A stretch of 64,000 bases of DNA from Enterobacter cloacae subsp. cloacae ATCC 13047 (GCF_000025565.1 NC_014107.1:124001-188000), one strand, 5' to 3'. Shown: positions 29,338 to 38,295, counted from the stretch's first letter. The notes: generated by a model not told the origin, from the letters alone. Numbers and translations: made by a program.

Positions 29338-30378
29338 ATGGTTTCCACACACATCGGCTTCCCGACTGAAACGGTCATTGTTTTCATTGCGCTTTCAGTC
29401 GGTGCCATCTTTATTGACCTGTTTATGCACCGTGATGACAAGCCCATTTCCCTGAAGAGTGCGGCGCTCTGGTCCGTATTCTGGGTTGTGGTTGCGATGG
29501 CATTTGCCGGTTTCCTCTACATCCACCACGGTGCTGAGGTTGCCAGCCTGTTTGTAACGGGTTATGCGCTGGAGAAAGTGCTGTCGGTCGACAACCTGTT
29601 TGTCATGATGGCCATCTTCTCCTGGTTCGCCGTTCCTGATCGTTACCGCCACCGTGTTCTCTACTGGGGGATCATTGGTGCCATCGTCTTCAGGGGCATC
29701 TTTGTCGCCATCGGTACGAGCCTGCTGAGTCTGGGGCCGTATGTTGAAGTTGTCTTCGCTATCATCGTCGCCTGGACGGCGGTCATGATGCTTAAAAGCG
29801 GTGATGACGATGATGAAATTGAGGATTATTCCCAGCATCTGGCTTACCGCATGGTTAAACGCTTCTTCCCTATCTGGCCGAAGCTCAGAGGTCATGCTTT
29901 CCTGCTTAACCAGAAGGAAGTGGATGCCGAACTGGCGAAACCAGAAAACAGCGATGTCACCATTGGCCGTGGTAAAAAGGCGGCGCTGTATGCGACCCCT
30001 CTGTTCCTGTGTGTGGCCGTGGTTGAACTCTCGGATGTTATGTTTGCGTTTGACTCGGTACCGGCAATCATTGCCGTCAGTCGTGAACCGCTTATCGTCT
30101 ATAGTGCCATGATGTTTGCTATCCTGGGCCTGCGTACTCTGTACTTTGTCCTTGAAGCACTGAAACAGTACCTGGTTCATCTGGAGAAGGCCGTTATCGT
30201 GCTGCTGTTCTTCATCGCGGCAAAACTGGGCCTGAATGCGACCGATCACATTTGGCATCATGGTTACAGCATCGCGGCGACAACCAGCCTGTATGTTGTA
30301 CTGGGTGTTTTGGCGCTGGGCATTCTCGCAAGCGTCATGTTCCCGGGCAAACCTGAATCTGAGGAAAAGGGGAGCTGA
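29338..30378 (+). CDS. terC: TerC: integral membrane tellurite resistance protein
   Basis: 346 aa with about nine hydrophobic segments. Family landmarks are FIDLFMHRDD after the first segment, GYALEKVLSVDNLFV, and VVELSDVMFAFDSVPAIIAV with membrane-embedded acidic residues that suggest metal handling. A cytoplasmic acidic loop (SGDDDDEIEDYSQ) and a charged loop near residues 180-210 are visible. TerC is the membrane anchor of the ter complex and, with TerD, is among the key resistance determinants. AAGGGTAAAAT precedes the ATG. Confidence 0.96.
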   Translation: MVSTHIGFPTETVIVFIALSVGAIFIDLFMHRDDKPISLKSAALWSVFWVVVAMAFAGFLYIHHGAEVASLFVTGYALEKVLSVDNLFVMMAIFSWFAVPDRYRHRVLYWGIIGAIVFRGIFVAIGTSLLSLGPYVEVVFAIIVAWTAVMMLKSGDDDDEIEDYSQHLAYRMVKRFFPIWPKLRGHAFLLNQKEVDAELAKPENSDVTIGRGKKAALYATPLFLCVAVVELSDVMFAFDSVPAIIAVSREPLIVYSAMMFAILGLRTLYFVLEALKQYLVHLEKAVIVLLFFIAAKLGLNATDHIWHHGYSIAATTSLYVVLGVLALGILASVMFPGKPESEEKGS

Positions 30379-30426
30379 TCCCCTGAAGTGTTAACCTGAA
30401 CAATTACTAATCGAAGAGGTTATTTT

Positions 30427-31005
30427 ATGAGTGTTTCTCTTTCCAAAGGCGGGAACGTCTCCCTGAGTAAAGCAGCTCCGTCAATGAAAAACGTCCTGGT
30501 GGGCCTTGGCTGGGATGCGCGTTCAACAGACGGTCAGGACTTTGACCTGGATGCTTCAGCATTCCTGCTGGCCGCAAATGGCAAAGTGCGCGGCGATTCA
30601 GATTTCATCTTCTATAACAACCTGACGTCATCTGACGGTTCCGTAACCCATACCGGTGATAACCGTACCGGTGAAGGTGATGGTGATGATGAATCGCTGA
30701 AAATTAAACTGGACGCCGTCCCGTCTGATGTTGACAAGATCATCTTCGTTGTCACTATCCATGATGCTCAGGCTCGTCGCCAGAGCTTTGGTCAGGTATC
30801 CGGTGCGTTTATTCGCCTGGTCAATGACGATAACCAGACTGAAGTCGCTCGCTACGATCTGACCGAAGATGCGTCCACTGAGACTGCCATGCTGTTCGGC
30901 GAGCTGTATCGCCACAATGGTGAGTGGAAATTCCGCGCAGTGGGCCAGGGTTATGCTGGTGGTCTGGCATCTGTATGTGCTCAGTACGGCATTAACGCGT
31001 CCTGA
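30427..31005 (+). CDS. terD: TerD: calcium-binding stress protein
   Basis: 192 aa, the family's type member. N-terminal [33 protein letters not shown] and the calcium-binding loop [14 protein letters not shown] near residue 80 are all present. GAAGAGG lies upstream of the start. It is a close paralogue of terE next door. Essential with terC for tellurite resistance in studied plasmids. Confidence 0.96.
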   Translation: MSVSLSKGGNVSLSKAAPSMKNVLVGLGWDARSTDGQDFDLDASAFLLAANGKVRGDSDFIFYNNLTSSDGSVTHTGDNRTGEGDGDDESLKIKLDAVPSDVDKIIFVVTIHDAQARRQSFGQVSGAFIRLVNDDNQTEVARYDLTEDASTETAMLFGELYRHNGEWKFRAVGQGYAGGLASVCAQYGINAS

Positions 31006-31072
31006 TCGAAAAGTAACTTTTCACCCGGGGCTGTTAATGCAGCCCTCATTCAACTGTTTGCAGGAGCTAAAA

Positions 31073-31648
31073 ATGGCAGTTTCTCTCGTAAAAGGCGGCA
31101 ACGTATCTCTGACCAAAGAAGCACCAACCATGAATATCGCTATGGTTGGCCTCGGCTGGGATGCCCGTGTAACTGACGGTCAGGCTTTTGACCTGGACGC
31201 TTCCGTGTTCGCAGTAGGCGAAGACGGTAAAGTGCTGTCAGATGCGCATTTCATTTTCTTCAATAACAAAACCAGCCCTGATGGCGCGGTAGAGCACCAG
31301 GGCGACAACCGTACCGGTGAAGGCGACGGTGACGATGAGCAGGTCAAAATCGATCTGACCAAAGTCTCAGCAGATATCAAAAAACTGGTGTTTGCCGTTA
31401 CCATCTATGATGCAGAAGCGCGTAAACAAAACTTCGGCATGGTGAGCAACAGCTTCATGCGCGTTTACAACAACGACAACGGCACGGAAATTGCCCGTTT
31501 CGATCTGTCTGAAGATGCCTCAACCGAAACCGCTATGGTCTTCGGTGAACTGTATCGTCATGGCGCTGAGTGGAAGTTTAAAGCTGTCGGTCAGGGCTTT
31601 GCCGGTGGCCTGGCGGCTCTTGCCTCCCAGCACGGCGTTAACATCTAA
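31073..31648 (+). CDS. terE: TerE: TerD-family calcium-binding protein
   Basis: 191 aa from ATG 31073, with AGGAG 7 bp upstream; a longer open frame upstream runs back into terD and is not used. [18 protein letters not shown] and [15 protein letters not shown] match TerD. The C-terminal half is almost the same as TerD's (ASTETAM.FGELYRH), showing recent duplication. A strong terminator follows at 31666. Confidence 0.95.
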   Translation: MAVSLVKGGNVSLTKEAPTMNIAMVGLGWDARVTDGQAFDLDASVFAVGEDGKVLSDAHFIFFNNKTSPDGAVEHQGDNRTGEGDGDDEQVKIDLTKVSADIKKLVFAVTIYDAEARKQNFGMVSNSFMRVYNNDNGTEIARFDLSEDASTETAMVFGELYRHGAEWKFKAVGQGFAGGLAALASQHGVNI

Positions 31649-31665
31649 AACAACGCTGAATCATA

Positions 31666-31690
31666 CCCCGGCAATGCCGGGGTTTTTTTT
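31666..31690 (+). terminator. Rho-independent terminator after terE
   Basis: CCCCGGC, loop AAT, GCCGGGG, then eight T residues. It lies 17 bp after the terE stop, so terZABCDE ends here and terF needs its own promoter or readthrough. Confidence 0.95.
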
Positions 31691-32076
31691 GGTTGCGATC
31701 CGCTTTCAGGAGGGAGTAGTAGAAAGGGGACTGGAAATTTCAGAAAGCAGGTCATGTTAATTCAGACCTGAGCCTTTTAAAGGCAGGAAACGGATTTATC
31801 TCTGGTTGCTGGTTAAAGCCGGTATTCCGTGCCTTTTATCAACAGAATGCCCCTCTGATATATGTTACTTTTGCGGTTTATGAAGGAACGGGATCTGGAA
31901 CATAAGATACCCGGTCAATCAAAATTCCAGTTCAACAGGTATAGAAACTTCAGCGTGATGAAATATGGTGTCACACCATATATACGCCTCACCAGAAATC
32001 CAGCGTCCTGAACTAAGCCTGGGGAACATATATAAGCGCTGCGCTTTAAAAATAATCAAAAATCAGGAGAGTTAAT
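31691..32076 (+). promoter_or_regulatory. 386-bp terE-terF intergenic region with a palindrome
   Basis: No gene. ATATGGTG-TCA-CACCATAT at 31963-31981 is a perfect 8-bp-arm palindrome about 95 bp upstream of terF and is a good operator candidate. A terF promoter should lie here; I cannot assign boxes firmly. Confidence 0.55.
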
Positions 32077-33318
32077 GTGAATCTACAATCCGGACAAAAC
32101 ATACCGCTTCAGCAATCTGCGATCAGGCTGAATCTTCAGTACCCTGCCAAATCCGGCTTTAAAGGCGAACCCGATACCTGCCTCTTCCTGCTTAATGCTC
32201 AGGGAAAGGTAACCGGCGATTCTGACTTTATCTTTTATAATAATCTGTCTTCTCCTGAAGGGGCAGTAAAGCTCGTTACCGGTTCTCAGCAGTCCAGCAT
32301 TGAGATAGCACTGGATCGTGTTCCGGCGAACGTCAGTAAGATTGCGATCACCGTTGTCATTGATGGTGAAGATACTATCAGTGGGCTCAGTTTATTGAGC
32401 ATTCAGGCTCCTGGTATCGCTGATTTTCAGGCTGAGACTCAGGGCCGCAGTGAGAAAGCAATCATCCTGGGTGAAGTATATCGGCACAATGGCGCCTGGA
32501 AGCTTCGTGCGCTCGGGCAGGGTTTCAACGGTGGTCTTGAGCCTCTGGCCATTAGCTTTGGCGTTGATGTCGCACAGCCAGCTCCGCAGCCAGCAAAGCC
32601 TGCTCGTATCAGTCTGGAAAAGAAACTTGAAACCAGATCTCCGCGCCTCGTAAGCCTCGCTAAAAAAGCCTCGGTCAGTCTCACTAAAAATAAACTGGAC
32701 ACCCTTGAGGCAGCGGTTGCATTTGTACTTGACGCATCCGGCTCAATGAGTGGCCAGTTCAGTAAGGGCAACGTTCAGTCTGTGCTGGACCGCATCGCCG
32801 TTCTTGCCGCCCAGTTCGACGACGACGGTGAAATGGATGTCTGGGGATTTGGAGAGAAGCACAAGAAGTATCCAAACGTCACACTGGACAACCTGGACAC
32901 ATATATTCAGTCCATTCGCGGGTCTGGAAAGCGTTCAGCCTGGGAGAACCTGCCGGGACTTGGTGGGACAAACAATGAGCCCCCTGTGATGGAAGAAATT
33001 GTCGACTACTTTAAGGACTCGAAAATCCCGGTATATGTTGTATTTATTACCGATGGCGGGATCAGCAAGACCCGGGCGATTAAAGATGCAATCCGGCGTT
33101 CTGCCAACTACCCCATCTTCTGGAAGTTTGTCGGCCTGGGTGGTTCAAGCTACGGTATCCTCAAAAATCTGGATGACTTTACTGACCGCCGGGTTGATAA
33201 CACCCACTTCTTTGCCATGGATGATTTCGGTTCGATCAGCGATGAAAAGTTATATGATAATTTACTGGAAGAATTCAGACCGTGGATCGATGAAACAAAA
33301 AGGTTAGGCATCCTGTAA
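32077..33318 (+). CDS. terF: TerF: TerD-like plus von Willebrand A domain, GTG start
   Basis: 413 aa. The start is GTG at 32077, with CAGGAG upstream; the ATG two bases earlier is followed at once by TGA. The N-terminal half (about 1-170) is TerD-like and resembles the first half of TerA. The C-terminal half (about 205-413) is a vWA domain with [15 protein letters not shown] and FITDGGIS. It thus fuses the two protein types that are separate in terX/terY. Separated from terE by a terminator. Confidence 0.93.
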
Positions 33319-33408
33319 TACGCACAGTTTTCGCATGGTTAAAGGAGCTCTACAGCAGCTTAATACTGTAGAGCCTTTGTTCACTGGAAATCGTACAGGG
33401 AGGAGCAT

Positions 33409-33540
33409 ATGGACCGCATCAAGTACCTGAAATGGATAGCTGAAGAATCACCAACTGATGATGAAATCGACAACTACGATAGTATCATTAGTCGGGGCGC
33501 AGAAAGGGCCGAGAAGGTTCAGTTGTCTTTAAGACGTTAA
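33409..33540 (+). CDS. Small acidic 43-aa ORF downstream of terF
   Basis: Starts MDRIKYLKWIAEESPTDDEI and ends QLSLRR. A strong ribosome site (GGGAGGAG) sits just upstream of the ATG. It is predicted helical. No family recognised. It is too short for firm support but has better translation signals than its neighbours. Confidence 0.5.
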   Translation: MDRIKYLKWIAEESPTDDEIDNYDSIISRGAERAEKVQLSLRR

Positions 33541-33555
33541 TATACGGGAGTTTAA

Positions 33556-33762
33556 ATGTTCGCAGAAATCAAAGATAATTATTCGTTAGGTGGATAAAGA
33601 AAGGTTGCCATTACCAGCTTTCGACGAGTCGAAAATAAAAACCTTATTTATAGTGACAGGGAGTATGAGCTGACGCTTGCCAATGGAACAATAATTAAAA
33701 ATGTACTTAGAAAAGAAGAGTGGGAACTGTTAGAAAGCAATTCAATTAAGGTTATATTATAA
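33556..33762 (+). pseudogene. 68-codon ORF interrupted by an in-frame TAA at codon 14
   Basis: From ATG 33556 (GGGAG upstream) the frame reads 13 codons, meets TAA at 33595-33597, then stays open for 54 more codons to TAA at 33762. The second part, beginning RKVAITSFRRVENKNLIYSD, looks like a real beta-rich small protein. A nonsense mutation in a small gene is the simplest reading. Confidence 0.45.
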
Positions 33763-33880
33763 CGAAAATATATTTACAGTTTTGGATAGGTTTCAAACGA
33801 GTCCGGACATTTGTACCTGAAGTATCTGACATTACAGTTAAGTGACGATTATGCCAGCACGTCTGTTGCTGGCAGCTTAG

Positions 33881-34162
33881 CTATCGGTCTAAAAGCTGAT
33901 CCATTAATAATTCTTCGTAAAGCCCAGAGGTATCGGGCTTTATTACAATATCCGTTATTTCGAAGCGTTCAAGTACAAATTGCAGATATTCCGGAGTAAC
34001 GTAGTAGGGATCAGGTTCAGCCAGATTAGTATAGAGTGGGTCTTCTGCTGCATTAATGTCATAATCAATGCACATATGAAACCACTGCAAAGGTGGATCC
34101 CAGCCTAACATCACCTGAACAATTCCCTGATTGCTTTTCACCTCATACCAGTGCTGGCTCAT
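33881..34162 (-). CDS. Hypothetical 93-aa protein
   Basis: Begins MSQHWYEVKSNQGIVQVMLG. Acidic and rich in aromatic residues (VMLGWDPPLQWFHMCIDYD). AAGGA lies about 6 bp before the ATG. It is probably soluble. I do not recognise the family. It is in a leftward cluster of three small genes (34866 to 33881). Confidence 0.6.
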   Translation of the reverse strand: MSQHWYEVKSNQGIVQVMLGWDPPLQWFHMCIDYDINAAEDPLYTNLAEPDPYYVTPEYLQFVLERFEITDIVIKPDTSGLYEELLMDQLLDR

Positions 34163-34211
34163 ACTTAGTCCTTAAGAAAATTTGTCATCGGAAAATAACA
34201 CGAAGCCTGCA

Positions 34212-34403
34212 TCATCGAGGCGCATAACCTTCTTCCCTTAACGCCTGTTGTAATTTATCAACTGCGCTTTTCATTACCCAGGCTTCTTCGTCACTCACAG
34301 CACAACCACGTAGATCGCTCCAGCTCAGACGTTTAACAAATTGAGCAAGGGCCATAGTTTCGTTCTCATCAAGCCGCAAACTCAGTGTCTCAATACCTTC
34401 CAC
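34212..34403 (-). CDS. Hypothetical 63-aa protein, GTG start
   Basis: The start is GTG at 34403, preceded by GGGAGG 7 bp upstream. A short helical protein with the segment ALAQFVKRLSWSDLRGCAVS followed by EEAWVMKSAVDKLQQALRE. It resembles small plasmid proteins of unknown role. No catalytic motif. Confidence 0.55.
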   Translation of the reverse strand: MEGIETLSLRLDENETMALAQFVKRLSWSDLRGCAVSDEEAWVMKSAVDKLQQALREEGYAPR

Positions 34404-34494
34404 TATCTAACCTCCCTTATAATGAAAAATGGCGCTTTACTTCTGACCAGATGCCGAAGCCTTGAATGCAGCCGGAACTGTCGTTGTTTCTACT

Positions 34495-34866
34495 TTACAG
34501 AAATGGAATTAAAAAGTGGTGATGCTGGGCACGTTTCTTTTCCAGCCGGGGTTTAAGCCAGAGCTGAAACTCATTCAACTTCTCAGCAGCCAAAACCGCT
34601 TCAACGGGGAAAACTTTATATTTACCCTGTTGCTGAGGTTCACCCAGCCATCGCCTGATGGCTCCGTCAGTCCATAAACGAGTCTCTTTTAGCCTAGTTA
34701 CAGTGACCCATTTTCTGGACCATTCATCAAATTGTCGCTGGCGATCCCGATAACGTTGTTCTTCCTGCTGCCGAAGCCACTCGCGATCAACAGCAAATTT
34801 TCGGTATCCAACAAAGAGCCCTTGTACTTTGGCCATGTCATATTCCGGTTGCTTAGAGTTACTCAT
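34495..34866 (-). CDS. Hypothetical 123-aa protein
   Basis: Highly charged. A Gln/Arg/Glu-rich helix (REWLRQQEEQRYRDRQRQFD) is followed by a segment TDGAIRRWLGEPQQQGKYKV that could be a helix-turn-helix for binding DNA. An internal Met (MAKVQGLF, 34836) has a somewhat better ribosome site than the first ATG. No family recognised. Confidence 0.55.
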   Translation of the reverse strand: MSNSKQPEYDMAKVQGLFVGYRKFAVDREWLRQQEEQRYRDRQRQFDEWSRKWVTVTRLKETRLWTDGAIRRWLGEPQQQGKYKVFPVEAVLAAEKLNEFQLWLKPRLEKKRAQHHHFLIPFL

Positions 34867-35208
34867 TCAACCAAAACCTAAACGTCGATACAAACTCTGT
34901 TTCATAACCAGGGTTTTATCCTTACCGCGACAGTAAGTAACAGGGGCTGCATAAACCGGTCATTTAGTCCGTTATGCAAAAATTATTGAGGATCCGGGCT
35001 GTTAAACTGTTCTTCCTCTTTCGCTTCCGGTGAAAAGGGGAGGTGTCACCCTGCGAGCCCGTGTAGTGAAAGGGATTCGTCGTAATACAGGCCAAAGGCT
35101 AACATGACCGCAAAGGACGCCCGGGCGACCGGATACCTGCCGGGTTGTGCGATGTAAAATCCGGAAGCAGTGATAACACAAACAGGCCCCTACAGCGTAA
35201 GGATTGTG
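34867..35208. other. 342-bp stretch without a gene
   Basis: GC content rises toward the right. An AAGGA just before 35209 serves the next gene. No repeat or RNA recognised. Confidence 0.4.
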
Positions 35209-35601
35209 ATGGACGATAAAGAGCAGTTTACGAATCTTGTGGCAAAGCATGCCTCCGGACTCACCGAAGAGCAGCTGGCCGGGTACGATGCCTGTTCCCT
35301 GGATGGTGAATGCGTCACGCCTTCATACGAGGTTTTCCGGGGGTATCGTACCCGCCACACACTGGATGAATTTCTGGAGATGGCCATATCGCTGAATGCC
35401 ATCCACCCGGATGAATATTTAACGGATATGCTGCTGAAGCCTCATGAGGTGATCGGCGCTCTGGCCGATGAAGGCGACCAGCTGAACAACGCCACCCCGG
35501 TTTATTTCTTTCCGGATACCGGCGTCTATGCAGCGGCCGTTAGTGAAACCCGGGTGCTCGATGCCTGGCTTTGCTGGCCATGCTACCCGGCGAACTGGTA
35601 A
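35209..35601 (+). CDS. Hypothetical 130-aa acidic protein
   Basis: ATG 35209 is preferred because AAGGA lies 5 bp upstream; an earlier start at 35170 has no clear site. Begins MDDKEQFTNLVAKHASGLTE. Acidic, mixed alpha/beta, ending in a Cys/Trp-rich CWPCYPANW tail. Base composition (GC-rich) differs from the small genes to its left and is closer to the tra genes. Unknown function. Confidence 0.6.
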   Translation: MDDKEQFTNLVAKHASGLTEEQLAGYDACSLDGECVTPSYEVFRGYRTRHTLDEFLEMAISLNAIHPDEYLTDMLLKPHEVIGALADEGDQLNNATPVYFFPDTGVYAAAVSETRVLDAWLCWPCYPANW

Positions 35602-35669
35602 CGCGGCCGTTGGAATTGCACCGGCCGGATACGAATTTAACCGACCCCGTGGCGGGAAGGCTATCAGAG

Positions 35670-35922
35670 TTGCATGTCCTCATCCCTCAAGCCCCCTGCC
35701 AGGCCCCAACGTGCTGTCAGGCTTCGCCTGATTCCCGATCTGCGCCGATACTTCAGCCGATAACTTTTTGTTTTCTTTTTATTTTCTTCCCATTTCCTCA
35801 AAAATCGCGGGCGGCGTGGACAGGGCACCATTGCCGCATGTGGGGTCTTAATAAGGGCAGGGTGGTCAGTTTTGCTCGATGCCAGGGGTAGGCCCTCCCC
35901 TTCATGGGATGAGGACATGCAA
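35670..35922. repeat. 253-bp unit with perfect 17-bp inverted ends
   Basis: TTGCATGTCCTCATCCC at 35670-35686 is the exact reverse complement of GGGATGAGGACATGCAA at 35906-35922. The interior has a T-rich block (about 35765-35800) and no credible gene. The size and ends resemble a miniature inverted-repeat element, but there is no obvious target duplication. Confidence 0.55.
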
Positions 35923-36012
35923 GTAAGCTAACTATCTGAAATGACGAAGGTTCATTTGGTGAATGTCGCTTCATATTAATGTTGTGTCACTTATGATCGT
36001 ATGTAGCTGGTT

Positions 36013-36034
36013 GGGGTCGTCTCAGAAAACGGAA
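36013..36034. repeat. Outer 22 bp of the left Tn21-type 38-bp inverted repeat
   Basis: Begins GGGGTCGTCTCAGAAAACGG. The remaining 16 bp (AATAAAGCACGCTAAG) lie at 37362-37377, beyond the inserted element. Confidence 0.9.
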
Positions 36035-36289
36035 TCTATGGTCACTCCCGTTTTTGCAACACCGATTTTGACGACAAGTTGGCTTGCTTGAATCTATCCG
36101 GCGTCTGAATGGGATTTTATTCCCGCGCCTTGATGAGTTCCGCGCCTGATGAACCTCCAGAAAATATACGGCTTCAATGAGCCTTTCCGTTTTACAGGTT
36201 CCTCAACAGGCCGGTGGGCCGTTAGTATCATCAATATCAGTATTCGCAAAACCAGATCAGTAATTCTTTAAACCGGTGTATTTCTGCCG
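36035..36289 (-). ncRNA. Candidate bridge-RNA region of IS5075-like copy 1
   Basis: The long non-coding end lies downstream of the transposase, where IS1111-group elements of the IS110 family are reported to encode the bridge RNA. The minus strand contains AAAACGGAAA (36193 to 36184), which equals the target sequence across the insertion point in the Tn21 repeat, as expected of a target-binding guide. The RNA itself is inferred. Confidence 0.45.
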
Positions 36290-37294
36290 TTATGCTACAT
36301 AAGTTTGCTGTCGTGCCGTTAGGGCCCAGGCTATTCTGGCCAGCTTGTTTGCCAGAGCACAAGTGACGACAAAGTTGCTTTTCCGGCACAGTAAATCCCT
36401 GACCCAATCGGCCAATTTGCCAGACTGGTGTTCCAGTTTTTGTATGAATACCCTGGCACATTGAACCAACAAAGTTCGGATCTTTTTATTACCTCGCTTA
36501 CTAATTCCCAGCAATGTCGTCCTACCTCCCGTGCTGTACTGCCGAGGTACAAGCCCTGTTGCCGCCGCAAAGTCACGGCTGCTGGCGTACTGCTTCCCGT
36601 CGCCAATCTCAGTTGAAATAGTACTCGCTGTCAGTGTTCCGACGCAGGGAATGCTCAGCAAGCGCTGTCCAACCTCATCTTCGTCCAACTTTCGTTTCAA
36701 CTGGGATTCCAAATCTTTAATCTGCTCAACAAGATAGTGATAATGCTGTTGTAATTTCAGCAATAACTGGCTGAGGTAAAGAGGCAAACTATTATCCTCA
36801 AGAATGGTACTCAGTCGGCTAATAACGGCAGCTCCTCGGGGAACGCTAATGCCAAATTCCAGCAGAAAAGCATGCATTTGATTGGTTGTTTTTACCTTAT
36901 CCTGAACCAGGGATTCACGGACACGATGCAGAGCCCGCATTGCCTGCTGAGATTCCGTTCTGGGCTGCACAAAACGCATAGACGGACGCGATGCAGCTTC
37001 ACAAATAGCTTCGGCGTCGACAAAGTCGTTTTTATTGCTTTTAACGAACGGGCGGACAAATTGTGGTGATATCAGCTTTGGGGAATGCCCCAACTCTTCC
37101 AACTTGCGTGCCATAAAGTGAGAACCGCCACAGGCTTCCATTGCGATGGTTGTAGCGGGGCATGTCGCCAAAAATTCGATCAACTTTGGCCGGGTAAATT
37201 TTTTACGGTAAACAGCCTTCCCGCGACGATCCTGGCAATGAATATGGAAAGAGTTTTTACCCAGATCGATACCAATGAGCGCAATGTTTTCCAT
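36290..37294 (-). CDS. IS110-family (IS1111 group) transposase, copy 1
   Basis: 334-aa DEDD recombinase. RuvC-like part: IGIDLGKNSFHIHC (Asp), IAMEACGGSHF (Glu), KNDFVDAEAIC (Asp pair). The C-terminal Tnp domain has the IPCVGTLTAS helix-hairpin-helix and ATGLVPRQYSTGGRTT with the candidate nucleophilic Ser. Identical in sequence to copy 2. It inserts site-specifically into Tn21-type ends and so immobilises the host transposon. Confidence 0.94.
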   Translation of the reverse strand: MENIALIGIDLGKNSFHIHCQDRRGKAVYRKKFTRPKLIEFLATCPATTIAMEACGGSHFMARKLEELGHSPKLISPQFVRPFVKSNKNDFVDAEAICEAASRPSMRFVQPRTESQQAMRALHRVRESLVQDKVKTTNQMHAFLLEFGISVPRGAAVISRLSTILEDNSLPLYLSQLLLKLQQHYHYLVEQIKDLESQLKRKLDEDEVGQRLLSIPCVGTLTASTISTEIGDGKQYASSRDFAAATGLVPRQYSTGGRTTLLGISKRGNKKIRTLLVQCARVFIQKLEHQSGKLADWVRDLLCRKSNFVVTCALANKLARIAWALTARQQTYVA

Positions 37295-37372
37295 GATAGT
37301 TCTCCGAATGAAAGCCTGTCCTCAGCATAGTACCGGGAAGGAGGGAGTGACCATCTCATTAAATAAAGCACG

Positions 37373-37930
37373 CTAAGCGTGCGTGGAGGCTGGCACCCAG
37401 CGGTACAGCGTCGGAATGGACACGCCGAGGTTCTTGGCCACGTCCTTGGGCGGCACCCCGCTGGCCAGCAGCTTCTTGGCCGACTCGATCTTGCTGTCGG
37501 TCATCTTCGGCTTGCGGCCGCCTTTGCGGCCGAGCTGCTTGGCGACTTCCAGCCCGGCGCGGGTGCGCTCGACGGTCAGCTCGCGCTCCATTTCGGCAAG
37601 GCTCGCCATGACGTGGAAGAAGAACCGCCCGGATGGTGTGCCGGTGTCGATGGAGTCGGTGAGGCTCCTGAACTGGACACCGTGCTTGTGCAGATCGCCG
37701 ACCAGATCGACCAGTTGCTTGACCGACCGGCCCAGCCGGTCGAGCTTCCAGACGACCAAAGTATCGCCTTCGCGCAGCATTTCGAGCGTCTTGGCCAAGC
37801 CAGGCCGGTCTGCCCGCGTGCCACTCACCTTGTCCTCGAAGACCTTTTTACATCCGGCCTTGCTCAAGGCTTCGCGTTGCAGCTCCAGGTTCTGATCCTG
37901 CGTCGAGACGCGCGCATAGCCAATCAACAT
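37373..37930 (-). CDS. tnpR: Serine resolvase of a Tn3-family transposon
   Basis: 185-aa small serine recombinase. Catalytic Ser in MLIGYARVSTQDQN, the DKVSGTRADRPGL segment, VVWKLDRLGRS, and a C-terminal helix-turn-helix (PPKDVAKNLGVSIPTLYRW). Its stop codon lies inside the Tn21-type terminal repeat, so the gene abuts the transposon end with no tnpA between them. It is the last of three overlapping leftward genes. It is not the usual Tn21 TnpR (from memory of that sequence). Confidence 0.9.
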   Translation of the reverse strand: MLIGYARVSTQDQNLELQREALSKAGCKKVFEDKVSGTRADRPGLAKTLEMLREGDTLVVWKLDRLGRSVKQLVDLVGDLHKHGVQFRSLTDSIDTGTPSGRFFFHVMASLAEMERELTVERTRAGLEVAKQLGRKGGRKPKMTDSKIESAKKLLASGVPPKDVAKNLGVSIPTLYRWVPASTHA

Positions 37931-38295
37931 GGCTTGTCTCGCGCCCGGTCGATGCGTTCCTGCATCGCCTGCATCACTTCTTCGTGGGTGTACGATCTGG
38001 CGTTGGCGTCGGTGGCTTGCCGCAGGGCTTCCTCAACCTCGCGCGTCATCCGCTCGTAATCCTCCGGCCACAGCGCTTGCTCCATGCGCAGCGACGCCTG
38101 ACCCAGCAGGTGCAGCAGGCTGAACAGCCGCATGTCGTTGGTGGCGACGATGCGCTCCCGAATCTGCTCCTGAATAGCTTCGCTAGCCCGATGCGCTTGT
38201 GGTGTGGCAGTCCCCTCGTAGTCAGCGGGGAATTCCGCTTCCTCGGCAATCCTTGCCCAGGCGCTGGCCAGCGCCTCGATGGTTGACGTGCTCAT
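37924..38295 (-). CDS. Small helical protein, possible antitoxin, in the resolvase operon
   Basis: 123 aa from ATG 38295. Predicted fully helical. The C-terminal SYTHEEVMQAMQERIDRARD resembles the tails of RelB/ParD-type antitoxins, but there is no recognisable toxin next to it. It overlaps both the upstream membrane-protein fragment (4 bp) and the resolvase start (7 bp), so the three are co-translated. Function uncertain. Confidence 0.55.
   Translation of the reverse strand: MSTSTIEALASAWARIAEEAEFPADYEGTATPQAHRASEAIQEQIRERIVATNDMRLFSLLHLLGQASLRMEQALWPEDYERMTREVEEALRQATDANARSYTHEEVMQAMQERIDRARDKPC

Larger units (their letters stand above)
36035..37361 (-). mobile_element. IS5075/IS4321-like IS110-family element, copy 1 (1327 bp)
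   Basis: It lies exactly inside a Tn21-type 38-bp repeat, between bases 22 and 23. The length of 1327 bp matches the IS4321/IS5075 group, which target these repeats specifically. It carries one transposase gene, a 66-bp non-coding end upstream and a 255-bp non-coding end downstream. Copy 2 (47103-48429) has the same encoded protein and the same orientation relative to its repeat. Confidence 0.93.

Noticed and set aside
33811..33999. 62-aa plus-strand ORF
   Set aside because: Opposes the better-supported minus-strand 93-aa gene with its AAGGA site.
35664..35918. 84-codon minus-strand ORF across the 253-bp inverted-end unit
   Set aside because: It spans both repeat arms, has no ribosome site and a low-complexity basic sequence; an open frame by chance.
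37379..38059. 226-aa plus-strand ORF opposite the resolvase
   Set aside because: Shadow of tnpR and the 123-aa gene.
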